From assembly GCA_017472105.1 (NCBI GenBank), contig JAFUQY010000344.1:1-9098 (forward strand): a stretch of DNA of 9,098 nucleotides. Direction: 5' to 3'. Below, piece after piece: positions 1 through 6,115 of this stretch. Source of the stretch: Clostridia bacterium (lineage in GTDB: Bacteria > Bacillota_A > Clostridia > Oscillospirales > CAG-272). Every line of letters starts with the position of its first letter. Position 1 is the stretch's first letter. The notes beneath the pieces were generated by a model, which saw only the letters and a program-made list of their open reading frames with translations, did no database searches and was not told where the DNA came from. Both the position numbers and the translations under genes were made by a program.

Positions 1-1002
1 ACCGCCGGTACGTCCGAAGAAGTGTACGGGACGCTTGCCGTTTACTGCCAGACGGACGTCGTCAACCATCTGACCCATGGACATTTCCACGGAGAGGAAC
101 GCCTTTGCGCTGTCAGCCATTTCGCCGAGCTTTGCCTTCGGGAAGGGCCAGAGCGTGATGGGACGGAGCAGACCGACCTTGAGACCGGACTTTCTGACTT
201 CGGTGATGGCACTCTTGCAGATTCTTGCGGTGATGCCGTATGCAACCAGAACGATGTCCGCGTCCTCGGTCATGAATTCCTCATACTTGACCTCGTTTGC
301 TTCGACCTGTTCGTATCTCTTGTAGCGTTCGCGTACGGAATCTTCGAGCACATTGGGGTCGATGTAGAGGGAGTTTACGATGTTCTTCTTTCTCTTGCCG
401 CCGTGACCGCATGCAGCCCAGTCCTTTTCGGGAACTTCGCGCTTCGGGAATGCGTCAAAGTCAACGGGTTCCATCATCTGACCGAGAGCACCGTCAGCGA
501 GGAGCATTGCGGGCATTCTGTATGTATCGGCAAGGTCGAAGGCTTCTGCGGTGAGGGATGCCATTTCCTGAACGGAGGAAGGCGCGAGAACGATCAGACG
601 AAGGTCACCGTGACCGACGCCGCGGGTAGCCTGATAATAGTCTGCCTGAGAGGGCTGGATACCGCCGAGACCCGGACCGCCGCGCTGTACGTTTACGATG
701 AGACAGGGAAGGTCGCAGCCTGCGATGTAGGAAATGCCTTCGCTCTTGAGGGAAATCCCGGGGGAAGAGGAAGAGGTCATGGCACGGGAACCTGCGGAAG
801 CTGCGCCCATGGTCATGTTGATTGCTGCGATTTCACTTTCCGCCTGAAGGCAGAGACCGCCGACCTTGGGCATTCTCTTTGCCATGTATTCGGCAAGCTC
901 GGTCTGGGGAGCGATGGGGTAACCGAAATAGTGGAGGCATCCGGACGCGATTGCGGCTTCTGCAATGGCTTCGTTGCCTTTCATCAGTACTTTCTTGGAC
1001 AT
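1..1002 (-). CDS. vorB: 2-oxoacid:ferredoxin oxidoreductase alpha subunit, VorB type (3' end cut off by window)
   Basis: This subunit belongs to the CoA-dependent oxidoreductases that decarboxylate a 2-oxoacid (typically 2-ketoisovalerate for Vor, giving isobutyryl-CoA and CO2) and pass electrons to ferredoxin in the cytoplasm. The 334 visible codons begin MSKKVLMKGNEAIAEAAI and carry the family signatures FGYPIAPQTE (about 26-35), QAESE (53-57), SSSSPG (77-82), RGGPGLGGIQPSQ (107-119) and GHGD (130-133), followed by the C-terminal transketolase-like domain from about 245. Family members are usually about 350-360 residues, so about 20 are missing at the left edge. The ATG at 1002 is chosen because AAGGAGG lies 8 bases upstream and overlaps the stop codon of the ferredoxin gene, suggesting translational coupling. 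The VorB assignment over KorA or PorA rests on overall sequence resemblance. The exact substrate is an inference. Confidence 0.9.
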   Translation of the reverse strand, partial: MSKKVLMKGNEAIAEAAIASGCLHYFGYPIAPQTELAEYMAKRMPKVGGLCLQAESEIAAINMTMGAASAGSRAMTSSSSPGISLKSEGISYIAGCDLPCLIVNVQRGGPGLGGIQPSQADYYQATRGVGHGDLRLIVLAPSSVQEMASLTAEAFDLADTYRMPAMLLADGALGQMMEPVDFDAFPKREVPEKDWAACGHGGKRKKNIVNSLYIDPNVLEDSVRERYKRYEQVEANEVKYEEFMTEDADIVLVAYGITARICKSAITEVRKSGLKVGLLRPITLWPFPKAKLGEMADSAKAFLSVEMSMGQMVDDVRLAVNGKRPVHFFGRTGG

Positions 1003-1015
1003 AATCGAAACCTCC

Positions 1016-1228
1016 TTACGCGTCCTTTTCAACTTTGATGACACAGTCGGGGCACATCATTGCGCACATGGCACATGCGATGCACTTGGACTGATCGGTG
1101 ATCTTTGCGGGGTGATAGCCCTTGGAGTTCAGAGCGGATTCGTCAAGCTCGAGGAGCTTTTTCGGACAGACTTCGATGCACAGACCGCAGCCCTTGCATC
1201 TTTCCGTGTTGAATGTAAGTTTATTCAT
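1016..1228 (-). CDS. vorD: Small 2x[4Fe-4S] ferredoxin subunit of the 2-oxoacid oxidoreductase (VorD/KorD-like)
   Basis: This is a 70-residue ferredoxin-type polypeptide that most likely acts as the electron-transfer (delta) subunit of the adjacent VorB-type oxidoreductase. It shows two complete CxxCxxCxxxCP motifs. The first has cysteines at 11, 14, 17 and 21 and the second at 49, 52, 55 and 59, giving two [4Fe-4S] clusters; C62 is extra. The reading frame could begin 7 codons upstream at 1249, but the ATG at 1228 has AGGAGG six bases before it while the upstream ATG has no ribosome binding site, so the shorter form is preferred. The gene ends 13 bases before vorB, and its stop codon overlaps the vorB ribosome binding site. 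A free-standing ferredoxin is possible, but the position next to vorB favours a dedicated subunit. Confidence 0.9.
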   Translation of the reverse strand: MNKLTFNTERCKGCGLCIEVCPKKLLELDESALNSKGYHPAKITDQSKCIACAMCAMMCPDCVIKVEKDA

Positions 1229-1245
1229 TGATACCCTCCTGGTAT
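1229..1245 (-). promoter_or_regulatory. Ribosome binding site of the ferredoxin gene, in the loop of a small hairpin
   Basis: On the minus-strand mRNA the segment reads AUACC-AGGAG-GGUAU, a perfect 5-bp inverted repeat (1231-1235 with 1241-1245) whose 5-base loop is the Shine-Dalgarno core. The start codon follows four bases after the stem. The stem is short, so a functional role is uncertain. The ribosome binding site itself is clear and decides the start at 1228. Confidence 0.55.
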
Positions 1246-1279
1246 GCATTTAACGGAATAATGGTGTAAGCAAAATTTC

Positions 1280-1978
1280 TCAGAACAGCTGCTTTGTCGC
1301 GTTGGTGATTGCCATCAGCGGCTCGTCAGGATAACCGGCATCCGCCATTTTCGCGGGCGTATCCGGTGCGAATGCGGGACAGTACGAATGGCAGAGCAGG
1401 GGAAGGGAGCAGGCTTCGGCGCATTTTTTCGCGTATTCCACGGAGCTTGTGATGAGCTCTTCCGTTGTTTCCGCACCGAGGTTGGAATTGTTGACGATGC
1501 CGGTGCATTTCAGCCCGGATGCCGCCTCGATTTCCAGCATGCAGCCATAGCAGTCAGCCGGATCCTCGGTCAGGGGACGATAGTAGTTGATGACATAGAT
1601 CATCTCGTACTTCCGCGCACGGATGAGCTTCTGATACATGCCGAGTGCCACGGAACCGTCGTCTCCGCCCACGTCAATGACGGCAATTTCGTCCTCATTT
1701 CTGCCCTCAAGAAGCTGATAGAGCTTCGGCGGCAGGGAGGGAATGTCCACATTGGTGTTGGCAAATTCGGGAATCAGCGCTTCGATGCCGTTTTTTGCAA
1801 GGAGTTCGGCTGCATCCGCTGTCCGGAAATAGGGATTGACGATATCAAGATCCGCCGCGTACACCTTTTTGCCGGGATTCTGCTCACGCAGACGGATGGC
1901 AAGGTTGACGGCGATATTGGTTTTTCCGCTTCCGTAATGGCCGCAGACGATGATGAGATTGGTGCCTTTGTCCAGCAT
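1280..1978 (-). CDS. ParA/MinD-like P-loop ATPase of unknown role, first gene of the vor operon
   Basis: This is a 232-residue cytosolic nucleotide-binding protein of the SIMIBI (CobQ/MinD/ParA-like) class. It shows a Walker A motif GHYGSGKT (13-20), a switch-like DLDIVNPYFRT segment (43-53) and a Walker B-type VIDVGGDD (100-107). Walker A is the classic GxxGxGKT, without the KGG of true ParA/MinD proteins, so plasmid or chromosome partitioning is unlikely. NNSN (163-166) may form part of the base-binding site. It has eight cysteines, including CYGC (143-146) and two CxxxC pairs (186/190, 196/200). It has no membrane segment and covers a complete domain. The ATG at 1978 has GGAG seven bases upstream. 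It leads an operon with a ferredoxin and VorB (51-base gap), which suggests a role in assembling or activating the oxidoreductase. That role is inference; the family is uncharacterised as far as I know. Confidence 0.85.
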   Translation of the reverse strand: MLDKGTNLIIVCGHYGSGKTNIAVNLAIRLREQNPGKKVYAADLDIVNPYFRTADAAELLAKNGIEALIPEFANTNVDIPSLPPKLYQLLEGRNEDEIAVIDVGGDDGSVALGMYQKLIRARKYEMIYVINYYRPLTEDPADCYGCMLEIEAASGLKCTGIVNNSNLGAETTEELITSSVEYAKKCAEACSLPLLCHSYCPAFAPDTPAKMADAGYPDEPLMAITNATKQLF

Positions 1979-2029
1979 GTTTTTGCTCCGGTTTTCTGTT
2001 CAGAAGATACTTTTTTTACGATACCACAC

Positions 2030-2038
2030 ATTATAACA
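2030..2038 (-). promoter_or_regulatory. Extended -10 promoter of the minus-strand vor operon
   Basis: The minus strand reads TGTTATAAT here: a perfect TATAAT (2030-2035) with the TGn extension. The hexamer 17 bases upstream is only TTTTAT, so this looks like an extended -10 promoter with a weak -35. Transcription would start near 2023, giving a leader of about 45 bases before the ATG at 1978. Confidence 0.7.
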
Positions 2039-2080
2039 CATTTCCGTGCAAAATAAAAGGGGCAAAACGAAAGAAAATGT

Positions 2081-2098
2081 GAATAAATATACTTATTC
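2081..2098. repeat. 18-bp imperfect palindrome, possible operator
   Basis: GAATAA (2081-2086) and TTATTC (2093-2098) are perfect inverted arms, and 8 of the 9 base pairs of the full 18-bp element match. It sits about 45 bases upstream of the vor -10 box and about 110 upstream of the cdaA -35 box, a position where an activator or repressor of the vor operon could bind. It does not match a regulator consensus I know well. Confidence 0.35.
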
Positions 2099-2101
2099 CT
2101 T

Positions 2102-2153
2102 GTGAAACCTGCCCCGAAGCGAAGACGATGGGCGACAACTGTCCGGCAGTCAC
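2102..2153. other. GC-rich foldable segment between the divergent promoters
   Basis: Within AT-rich flanks this block can form GTGA/TCAC (2102-2105 with 2150-2153) followed, after a 3-base bulge, by CTGCC/GGCAG (2109-2113 with 2145-2149). A small inner hairpin GAC-AACT-GTC lies at 2134-2143. It is upstream of both predicted transcription starts, so it is outside both leaders. There is no adjacent T-run on either strand, so it is not an intrinsic terminator. No riboswitch class was recognised. It may be a cryptic small RNA, a protein-binding site, or chance. Confidence 0.25.
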
Positions 2154-2206
2154 GGGAAAAATGACGATTATTTTTGATATTTTCATATAAATTAATGTAA
2201 AAAGGT

Positions 2207-2235
2207 TTGAAAAATCATGCGGGTTATGATATAAT
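2207..2235 (+). promoter_or_regulatory. Sigma-A-type promoter of cdaA
   Basis: TTGAAA (2207-2212) and TATAAT (2230-2235) are separated by exactly 17 bases, with a TGA extension just before the -10 box. This is close to the housekeeping consensus. Transcription would begin near 2242, leaving a leader of about 28 bases, too short for a riboswitch. Confidence 0.85.
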
Positions 2236-2251
2236 ATAACAATCATACAAT

Positions 2252-2257
2252 GGGAGG
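2252..2257 (+). promoter_or_regulatory. Ribosome binding site of cdaA, unusually far from its GTG start
   Basis: GGGAGG ends 12 bases before the GTG at 2270, longer than the usual 5-9. No ATG, GTG or TTG lies in frame nearer to it (only an ATT at 2261, which is too close). The first in-frame ATG downstream would remove the start of the first membrane segment, so the GTG is kept. Confidence 0.6.
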
Positions 2258-2269
2258 AATATTTTCACC

Positions 2270-3145
2270 GTGAGGATCCCGCTTTTTGCTCTTCCTGAAA
2301 AAATAACCGACATTCTGAACACGATCAAGTCCATCGGTCTGATTGACATGATCGACATTGCCTGTGTGTCCGTTCTGCTGTACTATCTGTACAAGTTCAT
2401 CCGCGACAGACGGGCGGGCAAGCTGGCACTGGGCGTTCTGCTTCTGTTTGTGATCCAGATCGTCAGCAGCGTCATGGATATGTACGTCATGCAGTACATC
2501 ATGCAGAATATTTTCCAGATCGGCTTCATTACCCTGGTCATCCTGTTCCAGCCGGAAATCCGTTCCGTTCTCGAAAAATTCGGCGCACAGCCTCTCAAGG
2601 GATTCAAGAGCATCGCTTCCGACGCCAAGAGCGCAACGCAGATCACCCTCAACACCATTGACGAGGTCGTATCCGCCGTTACCGATCTTGCGGAATCGAA
2701 AACCGGCGCGCTCATCGTCTTCGAGCGTACAACCAAGCTGGGCGATATGATTCTCACCGGCACCGTCATCGACGCTTATCCCGCGGCATTCCTCATCAAG
2801 AACATTTTCTTCAACAAAGCTCCCCTGCACGACGGCGCCATGATTATCCGTGACAACCGTCTCCATGCCGGAGGATGCCTGCTGCCCCTGTCCAACAATC
2901 CCGACATCATCAAGGATCTGGGAACCCGTCACCGTGCGGGCATCGGCATGAGTGAAAACAGCGACGCGGTGGTAATCATCGTCTCCGAGGAAACCGGTGT
3001 GATCTCCACGGCAGTCGAAGGCGTGCTGACCCGGAATTACGACAGCGAAACCCTGTACGCATTCCTGCGGCAGGAGCTGACGGCGGAAGAAACCGACAAA
3101 CGCAGATTCGATCTGCTCGGAAAAGTTAGAAAAAAGAATTCCTGA
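2270..3145 (+). CDS. cdaA: Membrane-bound diadenylate cyclase CdaA (DisA_N/DAC domain)
   Basis: CdaA condenses two ATP into c-di-AMP, the second messenger that controls potassium and osmolyte transport and cell-wall homeostasis in Firmicutes. The 291-residue protein has the family layout: three N-terminal membrane segments (about 23-43, 50-67, 78-94), the linker ILFQPEIRSVLEKFG (91-105), then the cytoplasmic DAC domain. The catalytic motifs are visible: DGA at 188-190 within LHDGA, and RHR at 220-222 within GTRHRAGIG, plus SEETG (239-243). B. subtilis CdaA is similar in length and domain order. Translation starts with GTG after a distant ribosome binding site. A near-consensus promoter lies just upstream, and cdaR follows after 23 bases, the usual pairing with its regulator. 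glmM, the third gene of the Bacillus operon, is not next here. Confidence 0.97.
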   Translation: MRIPLFALPEKITDILNTIKSIGLIDMIDIACVSVLLYYLYKFIRDRRAGKLALGVLLLFVIQIVSSVMDMYVMQYIMQNIFQIGFITLVILFQPEIRSVLEKFGAQPLKGFKSIASDAKSATQITLNTIDEVVSAVTDLAESKTGALIVFERTTKLGDMILTGTVIDAYPAAFLIKNIFFNKAPLHDGAMIIRDNRLHAGGCLLPLSNNPDIIKDLGTRHRAGIGMSENSDAVVIIVSEETGVISTAVEGVLTRNYDSETLYAFLRQELTAEETDKRRFDLLGKVRKKNS

Positions 3146-3168
3146 CACCGTACGATGAGGTTTGAACA

Positions 3169-4458
3169 ATGTCTGATAAACACGATAGAATCCAGAACAA
3201 AGATGAACACACGGAAGCCGTGAAGCACTCGACGCACCAGAATCTTCTGGCGAAGGTGATGTGCGTGATTGCGGCGTTCTGCCTGTGGATCTACGTCATG
3301 CAGGTGGAAAGTCCGGAATACGAAGAGGTCTTCAGCCACATCACCGTTGAACTGGTCGGCACTGAGGAGCTGATTGAATCCAAGGGTCTGACCATTTACA
3401 GCGGCTACGGTCAGGTGATCGACGTTACCCTGTCCGGCAAGAAGAGCGTGATCTCCAAGCTGACGGAAAAGGACATCGTCGCAACGGCGGACACCAGCAT
3501 GATCGAAGAAGGCGGAAACCGCTATACCTGCCGGGTGACGGTGGATGTTCCCGCAGGCTGCAAGCTCGTGAGCATGTCGCAGGAGTCCATTTCCGTCTAC
3601 CTCGACAAGGTTGCCCGCAAGACGGTGGAAATCACCGAATCCCGTGACAATACCAAGCTGCCCGAAGGATGCTACACCGGTCTGATCCAGTTCCCTGTGG
3701 ATATGATTACGGTCACCGGTCCCGCGAAGGAGCTTGACAAAATCAGCAAGGCAGTGGTCGCCATTGACCTGACCGGCGTTACCGAAACGACAACCATGAC
3801 CCAGCCCGTGAAGCTGGTTGACAAATACGGCGCGGTTCTCGAAACACCCTACGTGGACTACTATCCCCGTGAAGTGACGCTCAGCGTTCCCGTCATCAAG
3901 TCGGAGCAGGTTCCGGTTGAGGTGGACTTCCTCTACGACTTCCTCAGTGAGGACAACACCGAGATCAGCATCACGCCCGCGTTCATCGAAGTCACCGGCG
4001 ACCCGGCTCTCATCAACAAGGGCAGCCTGATCGCACCTATCGAGATCAACGAAAAGCTCGACTTTGACGACATGACCTGCAAGGGTGTCGTTTACCTCGA
4101 AGCCGCCGAAGGTGTGACCCTGTCCGCGTCGTACGTTGATCTTGAAATCAATATCGACAGCTCCATCAAGACCCGGCAGATTACCGTCCCGGGCGAGAAC
4201 ATCAAGGATACCGGCGGCAAAACCGGCGTGCAGTACAGCTGGAGCAATACGCCCGTGACCGTGACGATCATGGGTCCCATCGACGCCATTTCCAAAATCA
4301 GCCCGGAGGATATCACCATCAAGCTGGACATGAGTCCCTACAACGAATCCAATACCGGCGTCATCAAGGTCAGAGCCGAGATCGACATTGACTCCGCCTA
4401 TGCGGATCAGGTGATCGAGGTTGGTACCTACGATATCGCCGTGACCTTCAATCAGTGA
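3169..4458 (+). CDS. cdaR: CdaR, YbbR-domain regulator of CdaA
   Basis: CdaR is a membrane-anchored extracytoplasmic protein that binds CdaA and modulates c-di-AMP synthesis. This 429-residue protein has a polar N-terminal tail (1-24), one membrane segment (about 26-45, rich in A, V, C, I and W), and then four successive beta-rich YbbR-type repeats at about 55-145, 150-240, 245-330 and 335-428. The repeats contain recurring phrases such as TVTGPAKELDKI (181-192), EVTGDPALINKG (274-285) and TIMGPIDAISKI (366-377), the V-x-G-x-x-x-x-[IL] pattern typical of YbbR domains. The ATG at 3169 has GAGG eight bases upstream. The dehydrogenase gene follows after a single base, implying translational coupling. 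The assignment is strong because of the repeats and the position after cdaA. Confidence 0.95.
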   Translation: MSDKHDRIQNKDEHTEAVKHSTHQNLLAKVMCVIAAFCLWIYVMQVESPEYEEVFSHITVELVGTEELIESKGLTIYSGYGQVIDVTLSGKKSVISKLTEKDIVATADTSMIEEGGNRYTCRVTVDVPAGCKLVSMSQESISVYLDKVARKTVEITESRDNTKLPEGCYTGLIQFPVDMITVTGPAKELDKISKAVVAIDLTGVTETTTMTQPVKLVDKYGAVLETPYVDYYPREVTLSVPVIKSEQVPVEVDFLYDFLSEDNTEISITPAFIEVTGDPALINKGSLIAPIEINEKLDFDDMTCKGVVYLEAAEGVTLSASYVDLEINIDSSIKTRQITVPGENIKDTGGKTGVQYSWSNTPVTVTIMGPIDAISKISPEDITIKLDMSPYNESNTGVIKVRAEIDIDSAYADQVIEVGTYDIAVTFNQ

Positions 4459-4459
4459 G

Positions 4460-6043
4460 ATGAAACAGACGAAAAAAATACAGATCGGCGGAATCCGCGT
4501 CCAGTACCGGGAAGGCGGACGGGATTTTGAAGCCGAAGCCATACACAAGGCGGCGTCCCGGATTTACAAATCCACGGGAGTGAAGCCGCAGAATCTGAAA
4601 ATCGCAAAGAAATCCATCGACGCCCGGCGGGATATCTCCTTCGTCTACACCGTTTACGCGGAAATCGAGGGCGGACGGTGGAACGATCCCGATATCAAGC
4701 CGTTCTCCGAAGCGGAGCTGAACCTGACGCGCGGAATAAAGCCCATGGAGCACCGTCCCGTCATCGTCGGATTCGGTCCCGCAGGCATGTTCGCCGGACT
4801 GATTCTCGCCGAAAACGGATTTTCCCCCATCATCCTCGAGCGCGGCGGTTCCGTTGACGAGCGCGTTGCGGCGGTGGAAAAATTCACACGTGACGGCGTG
4901 CTCGACGTGGATACCAACATCCAGTTCGGCGCGGGCGGTGCGGGTACCTTCTCCGACGGCAAGCTGACCACAATAATCAACGACCCGCTCATCGCATACG
5001 TGCTGAAAATCCTGCATGAGCTCGGTGCGCCGGAGGACATTCTCTACAAAGCCAAGCCCCACATCGGAACGGACATCCTCCGCGAGGTCGTGAAAAATGC
5101 GGACAAACGCATCCGCGGGCTCGGCGGGGAAATCCGCTATCATGCGGCGGCGAAAAATATCACCTCTTCCACGGTTACAGCGGACGGCGAAAAGCTGCCC
5201 TACAACGCGCTCATTCTCGCAGCCGGACACAGCGCACGCGATACCTACGCGGAGCTCATCGGTGCCGGATTCCTTGTTGAGCCGAAGCCGTTTTCCGTCG
5301 GTGTTCGCGCGGAGCATCTCCAGAGTGATATTGACAAAGCACTCTTCGGCATTCACGCAGGCGACGAAGCACTCGGACGCGGCGAATACCAGCTGTCCCA
5401 CAGGGAAGGCGAGCGAGGATGCTATACCTTCTGCATGTGTCCCGGCGGTACGGTGGTTCCGTCAGCGAGCGAGGAAGGCGGCGTGGTCACCAACGGCATG
5501 AGCACAAGAGCACGGGACGGACGGAATGCAAACGCCGCTGTCTGTGTGTCCGTTCTTCCGGCTGACTACGGCAGTGATCCCGCGCGTGCGATTGAATTCC
5601 AGCGGAATCTCGAGCGTGCGGCATTCGTCTCCGGCGGCAGAAACTACAACGCTCCCATGCAAACCGTGGGTGACCTCCTGAACGGAAAAACGGGAACGGA
5701 GCCGACAAAAATCATTCCCACCTACCGGGACGGATGCGTGACTCCCGCGGATCTGACGAAAATTTTCCCGCCCTTTGTGACCGAGATGCTGAAAACCGGA
5801 TTGTCCGCGTTCGGAAAGAAGATCCGTGGATATGCGGACGACTCTGTTCCTCTGACCGGCGTGGAAACGAGAACCTCGGCCCCCGTGCGGATTGTCCGTG
5901 ATGAAAGCTGTCAGGCAGTCGGTCATCCCGGAATCTATCCCTGCGGCGAAGGTGCCGGATATGCGGGCGGAATTGTCTCGGCAGCGGTCGACGGCATCCG
6001 CGTGGCATCCAAAATTATTTCCGAATATTCTCCCAAGCAATAA
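4460..6043 (+). CDS. FAD-dependent dehydrogenase, COG2509 type, function unknown
   Basis: This is a 527-residue predicted flavoprotein oxidoreductase of the cytosol. The first 70 or so residues form a small alpha/beta domain (ending FVYTVYAEIE), typical of this family. A dinucleotide-binding motif VGFGPAGMFAG (103-113) is followed by the acidic residue of ILER (125-128) that usually contacts the FAD ribose. Other conserved segments are FGAGGAGTFSDGKLTT (156-171), FCMCPGG (324-330), TNGMSTRARDG (344-354) and the C-terminal GEGAGYAGGI (496-505), likely part of the FAD site. The substrate is unknown. The ATG lies one base after the cdaR stop and has no good ribosome binding site of its own, so translation probably depends on cdaR. 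A co-transcribed flavoprotein may link redox state to the cda genes, but nothing in the sequence proves this. Confidence 0.88.
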   Translation: MKQTKKIQIGGIRVQYREGGRDFEAEAIHKAASRIYKSTGVKPQNLKIAKKSIDARRDISFVYTVYAEIEGGRWNDPDIKPFSEAELNLTRGIKPMEHRPVIVGFGPAGMFAGLILAENGFSPIILERGGSVDERVAAVEKFTRDGVLDVDTNIQFGAGGAGTFSDGKLTTIINDPLIAYVLKILHELGAPEDILYKAKPHIGTDILREVVKNADKRIRGLGGEIRYHAAAKNITSSTVTADGEKLPYNALILAAGHSARDTYAELIGAGFLVEPKPFSVGVRAEHLQSDIDKALFGIHAGDEALGRGEYQLSHREGERGCYTFCMCPGGTVVPSASEEGGVVTNGMSTRARDGRNANAAVCVSVLPADYGSDPARAIEFQRNLERAAFVSGGRNYNAPMQTVGDLLNGKTGTEPTKIIPTYRDGCVTPADLTKIFPPFVTEMLKTGLSAFGKKIRGYADDSVPLTGVETRTSAPVRIVRDESCQAVGHPGIYPCGEGAGYAGGIVSAAVDGIRVASKIISEYSPKQ

Positions 6044-6070
6044 CAATGGCGTATTGTGCCGAATATATTA

Positions 6071-6100
6071 TTACTAAGTTATATATTTTATTTATATAAA
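6071..6100 (+). promoter_or_regulatory. Possible promoter in the AT-rich gap before recJ
   Basis: The 72-base gap 6044-6115 is strikingly AT-rich against its surroundings. A candidate pair is TTACTA (6071-6076) and TATAAA (6095-6100), 18 bases apart; other overlapping TATA-like hexamers exist. If it is used, the recJ leader would be only about 10 bases. Read-through from cdaA is equally possible, as I see no terminator. A 5-bp hairpin ACAAT/ATTGT (6043-6057) lacks a T-run. Confidence 0.3.
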
Positions 6101-6115
6101 GAAAGTGTACTACTG

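Noticed and set aside
22..1038. Long plus-strand open frame (338 codons) opposite vorB
   Set aside because: The minus strand encodes a clear VorB with a good ribosome binding site. The plus frame has no recognisable domain and arises from GC-rich codon use.
2128..2190. 20-codon open frame starting ATGGGCGAC in the intergenic region
   Set aside because: It has no proper ribosome binding site and no promoter ahead of it, and it is within the length expected by chance.
2242..2269. c-di-AMP (ydaO-type) or other riboswitch ahead of cdaA
   Set aside because: The predicted leader is only about 28 bases, too short for any known class of that kind.
3037..4548. 503-codon minus-strand open frame opposite cdaR, and a 308-codon one opposite cdaA (2243-3169)
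   Set aside because: Their compositions are His/Asp/Val-rich mirror translations of the real genes, and no family is recognised. cdaA and cdaR on the plus strand are unambiguous.
6043..6057. Hairpin ACAAT-GGCGT-ATTGT after the dehydrogenase gene as a terminator
   Set aside because: The stem is only 5 AT-rich base pairs and no T-run follows.
6056..6115. 20-residue N-terminal extension of RecJ from a GTG at 6056
   Set aside because: The extra stretch is hydrophobic, comes from the AT-rich gap, lacks a ribosome binding site, and would be odd for a cytosolic nuclease.
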